From Chrysoperla carnea (lineage: Eukaryota > Arthropoda > Insecta > Neuroptera > Chrysopidae), in the NCBI RefSeq assembly GCF_905475395.1, contig NC_058339.1, positions 37,023,172-37,087,171 on the forward strand: a stretch of 64,000 bases of DNA, given 5' to 3'. The notes beneath the pieces are model-generated. The model had not been told where the DNA came from, did not search any database, and saw nothing but the letters and a program-made list of their open reading frames with translations. Of the stretch, positions 50,401-63,190 are shown one piece after another (position 1 is the first letter of the stretch; each line of letters starts with the position of its first letter). A program made the position numbers and the translations under genes.

Positions 50401-52319
50401 CCACTAACAATATATCGGCTGGAAAAAAGTTTCTAATGATTAATCATAATATGTAGATTACAAAACACAAAATTAATTTTTATAAAATATAAGGATTATT
50501 ATTATTTTTTTAAAAATAAATTCTTTAAAATTATGCATCCGGTCTCGTGACAGTACACAAAATCCGATGTATTTAAAGGTATTAGGTCACGCCATATGAA
50601 GGGCTATGTAAGCTTACAAATACAAAAACATCTAAACTTGCAAATACTTGTAAACTTGCATATACAAAAATGCATTTATGTTACGATTTGATATCATTCC
50701 AGACGCCATGACTCTCTACACTGTTTTAGAATTAATACTTTCTTGGTGTAAATCAGATACTTATGTAACGTTAAAATCAGTTTTACAAATTTAGGACAAA
50801 AGCCTATTGCCGAATTCATGTACATGCATTGTATTCCCGTTTCTCCGTAATTTTTTTTGAATGTTGTAAAATATCAGTATGAAATAATATAATTTGATGC
50901 CAAATATGAAGTAGATATCTTATAATATTTAAAACGAGCACAACATCGTACCTAACATATTAACTTATGCATAAAATTATAATTCATATTTTTCACATTT
51001 CCTTGTTTTCTAACGAACTTAAGGAATATGTAAATGTCATTTGGATTTCAACATGTTAGTTACGGTTACATAGATTGAACATTGCGTTTTACTGAACTTA
51101 ATAAAAGTTATAAAAGCGTAAACATGTATACCAAGTGTTTACTTTTTTCCCATTCAGTGTATAAGCGAATTATTAAATACCGTGGGATATTAGAAAACAA
51201 TTAGGAAATTTATAATATTTTATCCAGTATGCCCCGATTTTACTAATATTTTCAACAAATCTAAGTTCGATTTTATTGTTCGAGTAGGGAAAAATATCTA
51301 TACACGTGTGAATACACTCGTGCAGACTTCAATCCAAGAGTGGTGTTAACCGACTTCTTTGTGGGAGAAACTTTAGTATTGGGAAATTGACTATGATCAT
51401 CTATTTGATCCTATGATATAATACAATAATATTTATTATTATCATGGATAGCGAGAAAAACAAGTAGAAATGATGTAATTTTACTCTAAATAAAGTTAGT
51501 TTCATTAAGGAATAGTCTGATTGTGAGTTGTGACTCAGGGCTAATGTTCCAATTGCATAGTGTTTAATTTTTAGTTATTAAAAAATATCTATAGAAAAAA
51601 TGGAATCATTTATTTAATTGCCTGTTTTTACCATTCTGAACAATTTCCAAGCTAGAGACGTAGGAAAAAAAGTTGGCTACTAATATTGTTTTTGAAAATG
51701 CATCAAGCAAAACTTGGATATGTTTAAATTTTAAAAAATGACATTGACTTTCTTTCAACCTTGAACGCCTTTATTAATGAAAATACTGTTATGTGTAATA
51801 TATTTTCTCCTTGAAATGACTCAACTTTTCTACGAAACATATTATTCAAAAATGCAGGAGAAAACTAACTGATTTATTTCAAACGCACACCCTATATATA
51901 CATATAGCAATGATAAAATATATTTACATTTCTACATTTGATTTAAAATCTGAAAGCTTTTAAATTCAACTTTATTCTTAGTTTTACATAAAACCAGTGA
52001 ATTTGTACTTGGTATAAAAAGTATTGTAAGTATGTATGTATGGTATAGTGATTTGTAGAAAATGGTAAACTTACAGATATGGAAAAATTTGTTATTATAA
52101 AGTTATAATAGATTTCCTCGAACTTTTTTTTTAATGTTTTATGAAATAATATATAAACATATGCAAGGAAATGTTTTTTGAAAAAAATCATAAAAATACT
52201 TTATGTTGACGGATCTGACACAGAACCCTTTTTACTAGAAGTTGTTTCAAATACGAAATTAAAAATTATTCTGTTTTTATTGATTAAAACAGTATTTTTA
52301 TTCCGATTTTCTCGTTTCT

Positions 52320-52331
52320 GGGGGGGGGGGC
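52320..52331 (+). repeat. Poly-G run
   Basis: A homopolymer of about 11-12 G is rare in this AT-rich window. Confidence 0.8.
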
Positions 52332-52384
52332 ATTCGATAGGCATATCCTTGCAGACAAAAGATGTCAACTATTACCTGAAGATT

Positions 52385-52541
52385 AGGTTAGGTTATATTG
52401 GCTGTCCACGAAGGACACACTTAGGCCATAGAGCCTATTGTGATACCATATATGTGTTTTACCACCTTTCCTCTGATAATTTCATTTATCAGCTCCTGAA
52501 TTTCAAAGGCTGAGTGCACCTCCTTCATGCATGTACCACCA
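52385..52541 (-). mobile_element. tRNA-derived SINE, copy C, 5' truncated
   Basis: The minus strand carries GTACATGCATGAAGGAGGTG, the hairpin block, GGTATCACAATAGGCTCTAT, CTAAGTGTGTCCTTCGTGGA and CAGCCAATATAACCTAACCT. The tRNA-like head is missing. The open frame on the + strand is incidental. Confidence 0.78.
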
Positions 52542-55524
52542 AGGTCGTATTTCAATATTCCTTATGAATAAATTGTCTAAAGAGTTACCTTAAAGTATAA
52601 TTCGCAAAATTTTTTTTAATTTATTTCATTATTTAATTCATATTTACAACTTATTAAGCAAATTAAATCATGTAATTTTGTTCATTTCGTGATAAAGTTT
52701 TCTTAGGACGTGTTGTCGCATTGGAAAATAGGCAATGGGAAAAAAACTGTTCCAAGTATTGAGTAAATTATAAAAAAAAAATATGTAAGGTATCATTTTG
52801 GCAGACTTAAATACAGATAGTAGGACCTAATAAAATAAAAAAATTTACCACTGTTTTTAATGTTTAAAAAATAAAAGCTTGGTTTTTTTATTGATAATAA
52901 TAATTTTATTAGTCAAGATTACGCGACGGCTGGCGCCTAATTAACATATTATTATCATTATATAATTTATATATTTGTTTTTTTTGATGAAATGAATGAT
53001 TATGTGGTTTATATAGATGTAATAAAATTTAAATTGACTGTGGAATAACTTATTTATGAATATTTATACGAATTTTATATGAAATGTCTTAATTATATGT
53101 GTTACGACTTCACTTGTAATGAATAACTTCGTAAATATAATATAACATGTTTTCCAAGATATAGAGGTCCCATGATAATAAAAATACAATATTTGGCCTA
53201 ATTGAAAAATGGTTTAATAAGATGATACCAACCTTACCATATGCGGTATGTTTTATTGAGATCGAATTTTTGATCAGCATAAAAGTTTTATTTCTTTAAT
53301 TAGATGAAAATTTCTTTAATTAGACAAAATTATTGGATTTGCTTGCTTTTTTCCATGAAAAATTTATGATAATAATGGTTTATTTAAATAAAATAAAACA
53401 AAATAGATTTTGGAAGTTTTTTCTATTTTCCACAGTTAAGACACAGTATTTCATTTGATATGCCTCTTAAAAAAGTAGTTAAATTAATAAAACAAAATAT
53501 GAACAAGGCTCATGCCTCTATTCAGTCTCTTACTTTTTTTAATTTTTAAGAAGTTGCTTTAGTGAAATCAGAATTTCTGAAAATTTATATAGTTAACGTA
53601 GAAATAATGTGACCTCACACTATTTTTTTTACAATCGTAGATTCTTACCAAACAATTTTATACAAGTTTAACAAAAATTAAATAAAGAATAATAAATAAA
53701 TTTTGTTTCAAAGAAGTTGTGTTTCAAAGAACACAAAAGTGCCTATAAATTAAATACTGATTGACTATACAGGGAATGTTGATAGTCAAAAATCACAAAT
53801 TACAATGTTATAAACATTCTGAATTAATCTATGTTGCAGAATGAATTGTTGCAGAGAGATTGGTTCAGTTTATAATCTAATAATTAGTCAAAATTATAAC
53901 ATAATTATATTTTAATTTTAAATAATTTGATATGCAAATTATATATAATTATTGTTAGATAATTTTGCACGAATTATAAAATGCTTTAATATAAAAAAAT
54001 ATTTTTCATTTTATTTTAAAAGTAAAATACAGTTTGGTTTGTATGGACTTCTGTGATAAGGAAATATAATATAGTGATTTCTATGCCTTTTTAATTTTGA
54101 AACTGCTAGATGAATACTGACATTGTACAAGAAAAAAACGTTTAACTTACCTACTTAAATTGTAATAAAATTTGTTTATTGTTCAGTTACCTTCTTTTTC
54201 CTTTCTTTTCCCCGTAAAATCCCTTTCATCACACTCAATTTAACACCAAAGATACATATGCGCTGGCGTCTGTTTTTGGCATCAGAGTTTGTGCCGTTTG
54301 TATTATGGTATTCATGATCTTAAAGATCAATACCATACCTTTTCTACCACTTCTAGAGTAGAGAAATATTTGTCTTCAGACTTCAGCTCCAGGACTTATC
54401 TCGCATTATATTGGTGAAGCAAACAAGATGTTCACCTTTAGCAGAATGTGAGTTAAAATAAACCTTCAGCCTCGGAGTTTACATGGACCGAAATGTAGTA
54501 TTTCATTCAAAAGGTCATGTATAGTATTCAAATTCTTGGTTTACTTGTAAAAAGTGATCAAAAACAGTCGGTATTGATCTTCACTTTTATTTCTTCCGTC
54601 AGGTTTTTGGACATAGAGCTAATTTTGTTGGCAATGTGGTATAAAAGGTTTAACCCATAATGACCATCAACACAAATTTTGTAGAGCATTTAGTTTTTTG
54701 TAACCTGCTCGCATAATCAGTTTATAGTATATATTTTTTAACTTGCTATTTTTCGATGTTGCGTAAATTGCGTATAAAAACGCCAACACACACAAAATAA
54801 ACTATAAGTGAGTTTTTATTTTTTTTCAGATGTGGTGGTTGTATATATTTTTTTATTATATTTGACAGACTTTATCGTAAACTTTTATTTATGTTTGAGT
54901 GACTTTTATTTCATTTTAGTCTATATAAACATCCTATACAGGTTAAGGGCCAGACGTAGTATTTGACGAGTCTCAACTTTTTACGAAAATTTTCATATCC
55001 AAGGATTTATCTTTCAGGAGACCTAGAAATTATATCTGAGTGGCATGAATACTGTTTTGACGGAAATCCTACTGATATTTGCAGTTTTTATTTATTAATT
55101 ATCTTCTCAATTGAATATTGTACTAAATAAATATTCATGAAGATTAAACTTGATTCTAAATTAAAAATTTCCGTTCCGCGAGAGTTCCAAGTCTTGGTCA
55201 GGAAAAGTACGGGTGACATTTAGAGAGGTGAACTTTGTCCTGAGAAATTCCATCTAATTTTATGAATAATAGGACCAAAATCATGCGAACTACTTTAAAA
55301 ACTCCATCGGCCAGGAGAACAAAAAATTAATACACAATCGAAGCCCTGAAAAACATAGAAATCACTGATCTGCGAATCAAATATGGCTTTTAGGAATTTC
55401 TCAACAAAATGTGGAAAAACCGCAAAAAGAGATGAGCAAAAGCAATTCAGAAATAATTGTCAAATACTACGCCTGACCGTAAATTCAATATATATTTCGT
55501 GGTATATAGAAATGATTCTATGTA

Positions 55525-56035
55525 TCCCTATATATTATAAATGTGAAAGTATGTTTGTTTGTTTGTTTGTTACGTTTTCACACCAAAACTAGCAAATGGT
55601 TTTTAATGAAACTTTACAGCAATATAGCTCACACATCAAAATAACACATGAGCTATAAATTATAAAGATATAGATATTAAAAAAAAGAAATAAATTTACT
55701 ATTTTAAATTTTTACAGAAATCTTTAATTTATGGTTCAAAATAATGATCACAGATGGAGCAAAAAGATCATCATTTTGAACCATAAATTAAATATTTCCC
55801 TAAAACTTTAAAACATTAAATTTCAAACAATTCATGACCACCTTTTCTGATATACTCAATCAATTATGACTATTTTTCAATTTAAAAAATTAAAAACTGT
55901 GCATATCTTTTAGCTGCGTAAAATAATCCCTTCAAGTGTTATGGAAGGGGAATAAGTGAGATCAAGATAGGTGGAGGCTTTAAAGCGGTGGTTTTTACTT
56001 TTAAGTCCAGTGAAGCGTGCGGGTATTAAGCTAGT
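55525..56035 (+). mobile_element. Helitron/Helentron-like element, copy 4
   Basis: It starts CCCTATATATTATAAATGTG, then TTTGTTTGTTTGTTTG and CAAATGGTTTTTAATGAAAC. It has an internal inverted pair (TTTAATTTATGGTTCAAAAT and complement, about 55727-55790) and ends GCGTGCGGGTATTAAGCTAG. Confidence 0.7.
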
Positions 56036-57096
56036 TTCTATATAAATACAATAACAATAATGATGATGATGATGATTAAAACCAACATTGTATTTACGAA
56101 AAAAGAAAAGAAAAAACATTTTATCATTTCCAATTACATGAACATGAAGAATTAATATATTAATGAATTAAAAACATAATAAAGTACAATACAAAAAAAA
56201 AATCTGGTCAGAATGCCATACAACCTCCGTGTAAAGTATTCGAAAAAATTTTGAAGATAGCAGCGCCGCTACGATAAAAAATTAACTTTTTATTAGGTCA
56301 CCCAGCTGATTATTTTCATTGAATAAAAAGATTGTAGAACGATTATAGAATTTTTTGTATAAATTATGATAGGTAGTACGCTAGTAGTTTTTTCGTATAA
56401 ATTTGCGTGTTCCAATCAATTCAAAATAAATATATACTTTTCTTGACTTTTTTCGGCACATTAATTAATTAAATCATCTATAGCTGAAGGTGATTTCAGT
56501 TTTTCTAAAATTTTGCCTCAATAGACAATAGCAACAAGTCTGATAACCGTTCCTATCCTATCAAAGTCCTTAGGTAATTTTTAATCATTTTTAATTTTAT
56601 ATTGTGGATAACATTTTACTGACTTTTACTTACACACATGGGGGGACCTTTGTGGCCCAGGGGCCCGCATAATTGATACGGCTGATACAGCGGCAGCTAC
56701 GCCCCTGGGCTAGAGGTAAATTTTTCGTGCCAGGGCCTTAAAGCGTAAGCAAAACTTGAAAGGTTGTAATTGATTTAGGTGTAAAATAATATATACAACA
56801 TTCTATGTATAGAGGTTAAAATAAACTAAGAAGGAATAAAAATCGATTTTGAATTTATTAAAAATAATAATGTGCAGGATATAAAGAGTGTATCAATATA
56901 AAATATATGATATGCTTTTTTTTGAATAAAATACAAAATAAAGTTTTATGGAAACATCTTTTCAAATAGTCAGGCCGGACCATGGCCGTTTGAGGCGCCA
57001 AGACCAATCGAGGATATTCTATGAATGCTTCAGCAAACTAATATAATAATAGCTTGTTACCGATTTAAATTAGAGCTTGAACAAGAAATCAAATTT

Positions 57097-57668
57097 AACA
57101 AGTGAAAACAAACAATTGGCTGAGTTAATTGTTGAAATACCATGTATAGACAGTAATTACTCTGTCACATTTCACATACATACATGTCACACATATATAA
57201 ATGATATTCCCATATAATACATACTATACAATTTGCGCATAATTTGCGCTCTCACGGGAAAACAGTGATGTTTATGAAAAAATTGTTTACGAAAAAACAA
57301 AAGTTGTTTAATTATTTATACAAATATTTTTTACTTTTAAACTTTTGTTCTATCTCTAACGGTTAACAAGATGGGTCATACGGACCCAAGACCCAATTGA
57401 TCTATGTTGCTCATTTACGAACTTGACCTCACTGTTTACGTCCTTAGCACGCTACAAAAATTTCAGCTTGATATCTTTTCTTTTTTGAGTAATCGCGATG
57501 ACAGACGGACAGACGTCAGACAGACAGACAAACAACCGGAAATTGACTAATTAGGTGATTTTATGAACACCTATACCAAAATTTGGTTCATAGTATAAAT
57601 ATTTTTAAGCGTTACAAAATTGGGACTAAACTTAGTATACCTTGGTATATTTCATATGCATAGTATAA
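57097..57668 (+). repeat. Family 2 repeat, longest copy
   Basis: It includes both ends of the family: AACAAGTGAAAACAAACAAT at left and AACTTAGTATACCTTGGTAT at right, with an ACAGACGGACAGACGTCAGA block near 57500. Confidence 0.8.
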
Positions 57669-58785
57669 AACCATATCAGTTAATGCTACGCAGAAAAAAG
57701 GTTTTATCTTTTGCGAACCAAGTACCCAATAGAATCGCGTTTTTATTCTTCCCATTCAATACCTATAAAGTTGTGTATAAATAGAATACTTAACTTTCAT
57801 AAAAATATTTATAAGAGTATTCATTATTCGTTTATTTTTATGTCAATTAATCAACAAAATAGTACATTAATAGAATTGAATTAGTGTACCGGAACTTTAC
57901 CATTAGAAAAATATACAGTTTTATTTAATTTTATATATTTTTTATTTATTTTGTTTTTTATATGGAAAATTTTTTATTATTTTTTATTATTTTTTCAAAT
58001 AAAAATATAATTTTATATTTATATATTTTTTTATTTTCTATGCCTAATATATTCATCGGCTGTCATTATAATAACATAATAAATTATTTTTTTAAATAGA
58101 AATGAATTGTGGCTTTTATGAAAATTAAATGAAGCTTGTTTTTAACAGAGTGCTACAAAATTGACGTTTGTGAATTTGTAAGTGGTGGCATTTTCTACTA
58201 TACGGTACGGTACTTGATTAGTACCGAAATAGTTCAAAAAGAATTTTAGAGCGGAAATTATGCTTGTGTTACTATTATAATTAATTTGAAGTCATGTACT
58301 CGGAAAAATGCTTGTAGGCGTAAAAGTTCTCACTATATAACTGGAATCAATAAATATTATCGATAAAACAGTTCTATGCTGCTACGGTTCGGTTTCATGC
58401 GTTACTGAAAAACGCGAATGAGAAAGGATGGATATCTTGTTCTTTTATGTTCTTTATTTATGTTGAAATATGTTTTAATGTAAAAGTTTAAACAACTGCA
58501 CTTTCGATTCCCAGCTGCACATTATATTACTCCAGTTTGTGTATGTTCAAACTTTTCTTGATAAATTGCTTGTGACTTAAATACACAAATATTTAATACA
58601 GTTTCAGTAAGTAGCTACATAAAACATAAAGGATATATATGTTGTATATATATTACATACTACTCAGCTGTGTTTACATCGAATACATATAACTTAGTTA
58701 ATCCTATCACTTTTCTACTTCGAATAAATATAAATGACATATATAATAACACTAACACCACAAGTAATCTTAAAGAATATATTAT

Positions 58786-58830
58786 ATATTACATTATATT
58801 ATATTATATTATATTATATTATATCTTAGT
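58786..58830 (+). repeat. TATAT/ATTAT microsatellite
   Basis: Repeated TATAT and ATTAT units, about eight in a row. Confidence 0.75.
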
Positions 58831-59167
58831 AATTTATATTTTGATCGTATCTTTATTATACAACAGCTATATTATATATGAAATATATACATACTCGTAT
58901 ATATAACTTTTCATCATATTTATATGTATTTTAGTGGTCCAACACTGAAAATAATCATTGAGAAATAAAAAAGAACCAATTGGATTTGGATACGAAAATA
59001 ATCTCATAGAATCTACAAAACTGATTTTTTCAGGATATGAAATATGATCTAGAAGCTTTTAGCTCAATAAACGGCTAAAAAACTATAATTTAAAAAAAAT
59101 TGTACCGTTTGTTTGTATCTGAAATAAGTTTTTGATTAACTTGAACGAGAAAAACTGCTGAGCACTA

Positions 59168-59480
59168 TCTTTATATATAAAAGTTACGTGTCACTTTGTT
59201 TGTCTGCGATGGACTCCTAAACTACTGAACCGATTTAAAATTTGATTTCTACACCATGTGCAATTTGATCCAACTTGAAAGATAGGATAGCTTACATCTC
59301 AATTTATACTCGCAATATTAATTGTCTATAATTTGACAGTGACAATTATCTGTTAGCTCCAAATGATTCAACAACAGATGGCGATATCTGCTGATTTGAT
59401 TGAGTAAGTATTCAATAGGTGGCGTTATGTTAAAAATACAAACATTTCATATAAGCTACAGTTTAATAGCAAAACCACCA
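59168..59480 (+). mobile_element. Helitron-like 5' end, different subfamily
   Basis: It starts TCTTTATATATAAAAGTTAC followed by GTCTGCGATGGACTCCTAAA and CTACTGAACCGATTT, a common insect Helitron 5' sequence. The 3' end is not determined. Confidence 0.5.
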
Positions 59481-60587
59481 CGTGTTGCTGAGACTAAGGT
59501 ATAACCTAAATTTATTTTGTAATTTCATTGTATTAAGGATTAAAGGTAGTAGAAAATCAGTCATGTAGGTCGCCATGTTTTTTTACAAATGGTACCCATG
59601 TAAAAAAGCATGGTGCTCTTAGCCACAGCAAAATGTGACGGGGTCTGATTGTATATAATAAAAATCAAATTTCAAAATCCTTGAAATTTTGTATGGGATT
59701 AAATCCAGTATAAATGATCCCCAGGAATAATGCCACTAGACAGACACACAGACACACACACACACATACCGGTTCAACTTATAACACACCTTTCTTGGTT
59801 CTGGAGTTAAAAATAGATGTAACTGTAGTTTACTGAACTAAAATTGAGTTTATTTTCAATAAGTTGTTTGTGGTCAAACTATTCGCTTAATGAGCATTTT
59901 CTTTGAATGGTACTAAAACTGCAAGCAACTATATAAAATTTAAAGGATAAACGTTGTTAAACCTCAAGCAGCATAGCTTAATATAAGTTTATTCATTCAC
60001 CACTTAAAGGCCAACTAAATAATATTAGTTATTTTATTTAATTCAAGAAAAATTTACCTGTTGAAAGATCAACAATGCATTAAAGGAGTATGTACCAATA
60101 AGGCAGGTATTTAGCAAGTCATAGTTAGCAACACAGGTGCGGTGCCCAAACGGACGAAATAAAGGGCGAAATTTTGTACTCCCACTTTTAAAGTAAGATC
60201 GCTACGGACTACAAACTTTGATTAACGATTGCAGATGCTGCCATGCACTTATTATCGCTGTGGGAGGGGGGGGGGGGGTGCTTAACTGTTCCATTGAGTC
60301 TGGCTTTTCAAATACTATTATTAATGGGTTGTCTGGTACAAAACTAGGTACAAAACTTAGTTTTCCTGCTTTAACGTGAATAAACCCAGATATTGCGCAC
60401 CTGATTAACGTTAATCTTTGTAGTCGTTAAACTACTGAGCACAAACACAAACTTTCAGCCTTTTTATTTTATTGTCTAACTGGAAGCCACGAAAACAAGA
60501 TAAAGATTTCTCTTTTTTCTATCATAATAAATTTTTAGAATTTAATTTTCTTGAAATAATTATCATAATTATATCGTGCAATAAGTC

Positions 60588-60872
60588 GCTCTAGTAGCTC
60601 AGATGGTTAAGGCGTAACCAATTCCGTCCGCGGTATGATTAGGTTAGCGGGTGCGATTACCGCCGTCGCAACAAAATTAATTTAATTAATAGTTGTGATA
60701 GGCTGGTGTAGTGCATGGTATATGCATGAAGGAGGTGCACTCAGTCTCTGAAATTGAAGAGCTGATAAATGAAATTATCAGCGAAAAAGGTGGTAAAACA
60801 CATGTATGGTATCACAATGAGCTCTAATAGCCTAAGTGTGTTCTTCGTGGACAGTCAATATAACCTAACTTG
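60588..60872 (+). mobile_element. tRNA-derived SINE, copy D, longest
   Basis: The head is CTAGTAGCTCAGATGGTTAA with a B-box-like GGTGCGATTACC about 45 bp later. The body has GTGCATGGTATATGCATGAA, the CTGATAAATGAAATTATCAG hairpin, GGTATCACAATGAGCTC, TTCTTCGTGGACAGTCAATA and TAACCTAACTT. At about 285 bp it defines the family. Confidence 0.86.
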
Positions 60873-61629
60873 AGCTATCGTGCTATAATTTACTATTTTG
60901 ATCAATTTGGAATAATTTTTCTCCAAAAAAACTAGTTTTTTAAATGGAACTCCGAACATTCAACAAAATTACACATGCAATCACATTGCAAATAGTATGG
61001 TATTAATGAACATTTATTTACAAATTAAACTCTGTTTTGTAAAGGATTAATTAAGTTGAAGCAAATTTAATAAATATTTCTCGTAATATAAGAAAATACC
61101 TAAGAATACAAATATCTACGTATATTATTTAATTAGTATTACACTGTAAGATATAGTTTTGATGTAAAAAAAGTTTCTTCATGAAGAAGATTTTGCAGTA
61201 TGGTTCGATCTAAGCCAAGGACACAAATATCGACAACATTTGCCACTAAGTCAATGTGTGCAATTAAAAGTTGAAAACATTAATTTAAAACATAGGAAAT
61301 ACCACTCAAGAATAAATTAAAATGTTGAAAGGATATATTTTCTTGACACTGGATTACGTAAAAATCTGAATGTTAGGGTAATTTATTTGATATTCTTTAA
61401 TAAAATCAAATTTCTCTTTGAATGTGCTAAGAGAACAGAATGAGGGGAATTTTTTTTTCATTAGAAAAGCGTCTTCAAAGTTAAACAGCTCCGAGGCTTT
61501 AAAAATATTTAAATTTTTTTGAAATGTTTTCGGCGATTGATTGATATTTGTGTGACCATATATTTTTATACGATCAATTAATTCATAACTAGATATTTTT
61601 AGAAATTCAATAAAATTGAAAAAAGACGT

Positions 61630-62115
61630 ATTTTGTCTAGTTTGAATAAATCAAGAGGATTTTGATAATGAATTCGGTAAATTTTTACAAATGGCTAATT
61701 TTTCATTACATAGATTTCTTTTGATGTAAAAAGTACAGAAAAGGAGTTTTCCGATTCCGGAACGATCCGTGCGTTTTTCTGAACGTGGTTTTATCTCTAC
61801 AATGTTTTCTTTGGTGACGTTTTCTTGAATATCTCTACTTCTATTGATCGGATTGAGATGAATAAAAAACAGAGTTGAGATGAAAAATTCATCAGAGAAA
61901 GTTGAAAATGGAAGGTTTTCTTGAGGTTATTTTGTTATGTTCAAAAATTCTTTACAAACAATTCTTTGTTTACGCGGATCGTTCCAGAACCCTACAGCTC
62001 CTTTTCTGTATTTTTTACAACAAAAGAAACCTATTAAAAAAATTAGCTATTTGCAAAAATTTATTATCAAATATATATTTATTATCAAAATCTGCTAGAT
62101 TTATCCAATTATGTA
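61630..62115. repeat. Long inverted repeat with coding-like arms
   Basis: The left arm (about 61630-61780) and right arm (about 61970-62115) are inverted. Shared marks include GATTTTGATAAT, GGCTAATTTTT, TTTCTTTTGATGTAAAAA and ACAGAAAAGGAG, and GGAACGATCCG. Both arms can be read as similar short peptides (left + strand, right - strand), each ending at a stop in the same place. Confidence 0.65.
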
Positions 62116-62703
62116 ATTCATAAAAAAGGGGAAATTTGTTCATCTTCTGAGGAATGAGAAAGATAGTAAACAAGCTGATGGTTTTGTTAAAGAATTGATG
62201 CGGAAATCCATCTGCGACATAGACATATAAACAATATGGTAACTTCTATAAAATTTTTCTTAAATTTAAATTAGATTCATGCACAGCTTTTTCAAAGTTT
62301 CAAAGGGGGTGATTATGGCGGCTCTCCAATTACAAATTTTTAATAAATTTCACTGTAAATTTATTTATTTTGATTATAAATCAACACAGTTCAAAAATTG
62401 TAAATTCATTTTCAAGGACATTTAATTTTTTCATTCATATTTAAGTTTGCTTAAATATTAATTTTACGAAATATAAATCTTCTGGTAGATCTATTTTTAA
62501 AACTATCAATTGATTTATAGAATTAATAGATAACTATTTATCCAAATAAATATTGTACACATTTAAAATAAATATTAAATATTTATGTTTAATATTCATT
62601 CCCTCAGGCAAAATATACTTTTAAGATTGTTTTTGAGATATCCTATTAATAATTTTGTTATTATAAGAAAGAAGGATATAAGATTCCTGAATATACTGAT
62701 TTT

Positions 62704-63190
62704 CATATCATGTATATGAAATACACCAAGGTATACTAAGTTTAGTCCCAAGTTTGTAACGCTTAAAAAATATTGATGCTATGAACAAAATTTTAGTATC
62801 GGTGTTCATAAATCACCTAATTAGTCCATTTCTGGTTGTCTGTCTGTCTGCTGTCTGTCGTCTGTTTGTCCGTCTGTCATCACGATTATTCCAAAACGAA
62901 AAAAAATATCAAGTTGAAATTTGTATAGCGTGCTCTGGACGTAAAAACTGAGGTCGAGTTCGTAAATGAGCAACATGGGTCAATTGAGTCTTGGGTCCGT
63001 AGGATCCATCTTGTAAACCGTAAGAGATAGAACAAAAGTTTCAATATAAAAAATGTTCCTTATAAAAAAAAAACAACTTTTCTGTTAATAATTATTTCGT
63101 AAACATCACTGTTTACCCACGAGGGCGCAAATTATTCTTTACTTACATGGTATTTCTACAATTAACTCAATTGTTTGTTTTTTCCTTTTT
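62704..63190 (-). repeat. Family 2 repeat, copy 4, minus strand
   Basis: CACCAAGGTATACTAAGTTT, TCTGTCTGTCTGCTGTCTGT, ATATCAAGTTGAAATTTG and GTAAGAGATAGAACAAAAGT match the reverse of the 57.1-kb copy. It has a deletion of about 100 bp near 63135. Confidence 0.78.

Noticed and set aside
52178..52513. 111-codon open frame on +
   Set aside because: It crosses a poly-G run and SINE copy C; no protein similarity.
61180..61320. Open frame reading EEDFAVWFDLSQGHKY on +
   Set aside because: Protein-like but short, without splice partners or a recognisable family.
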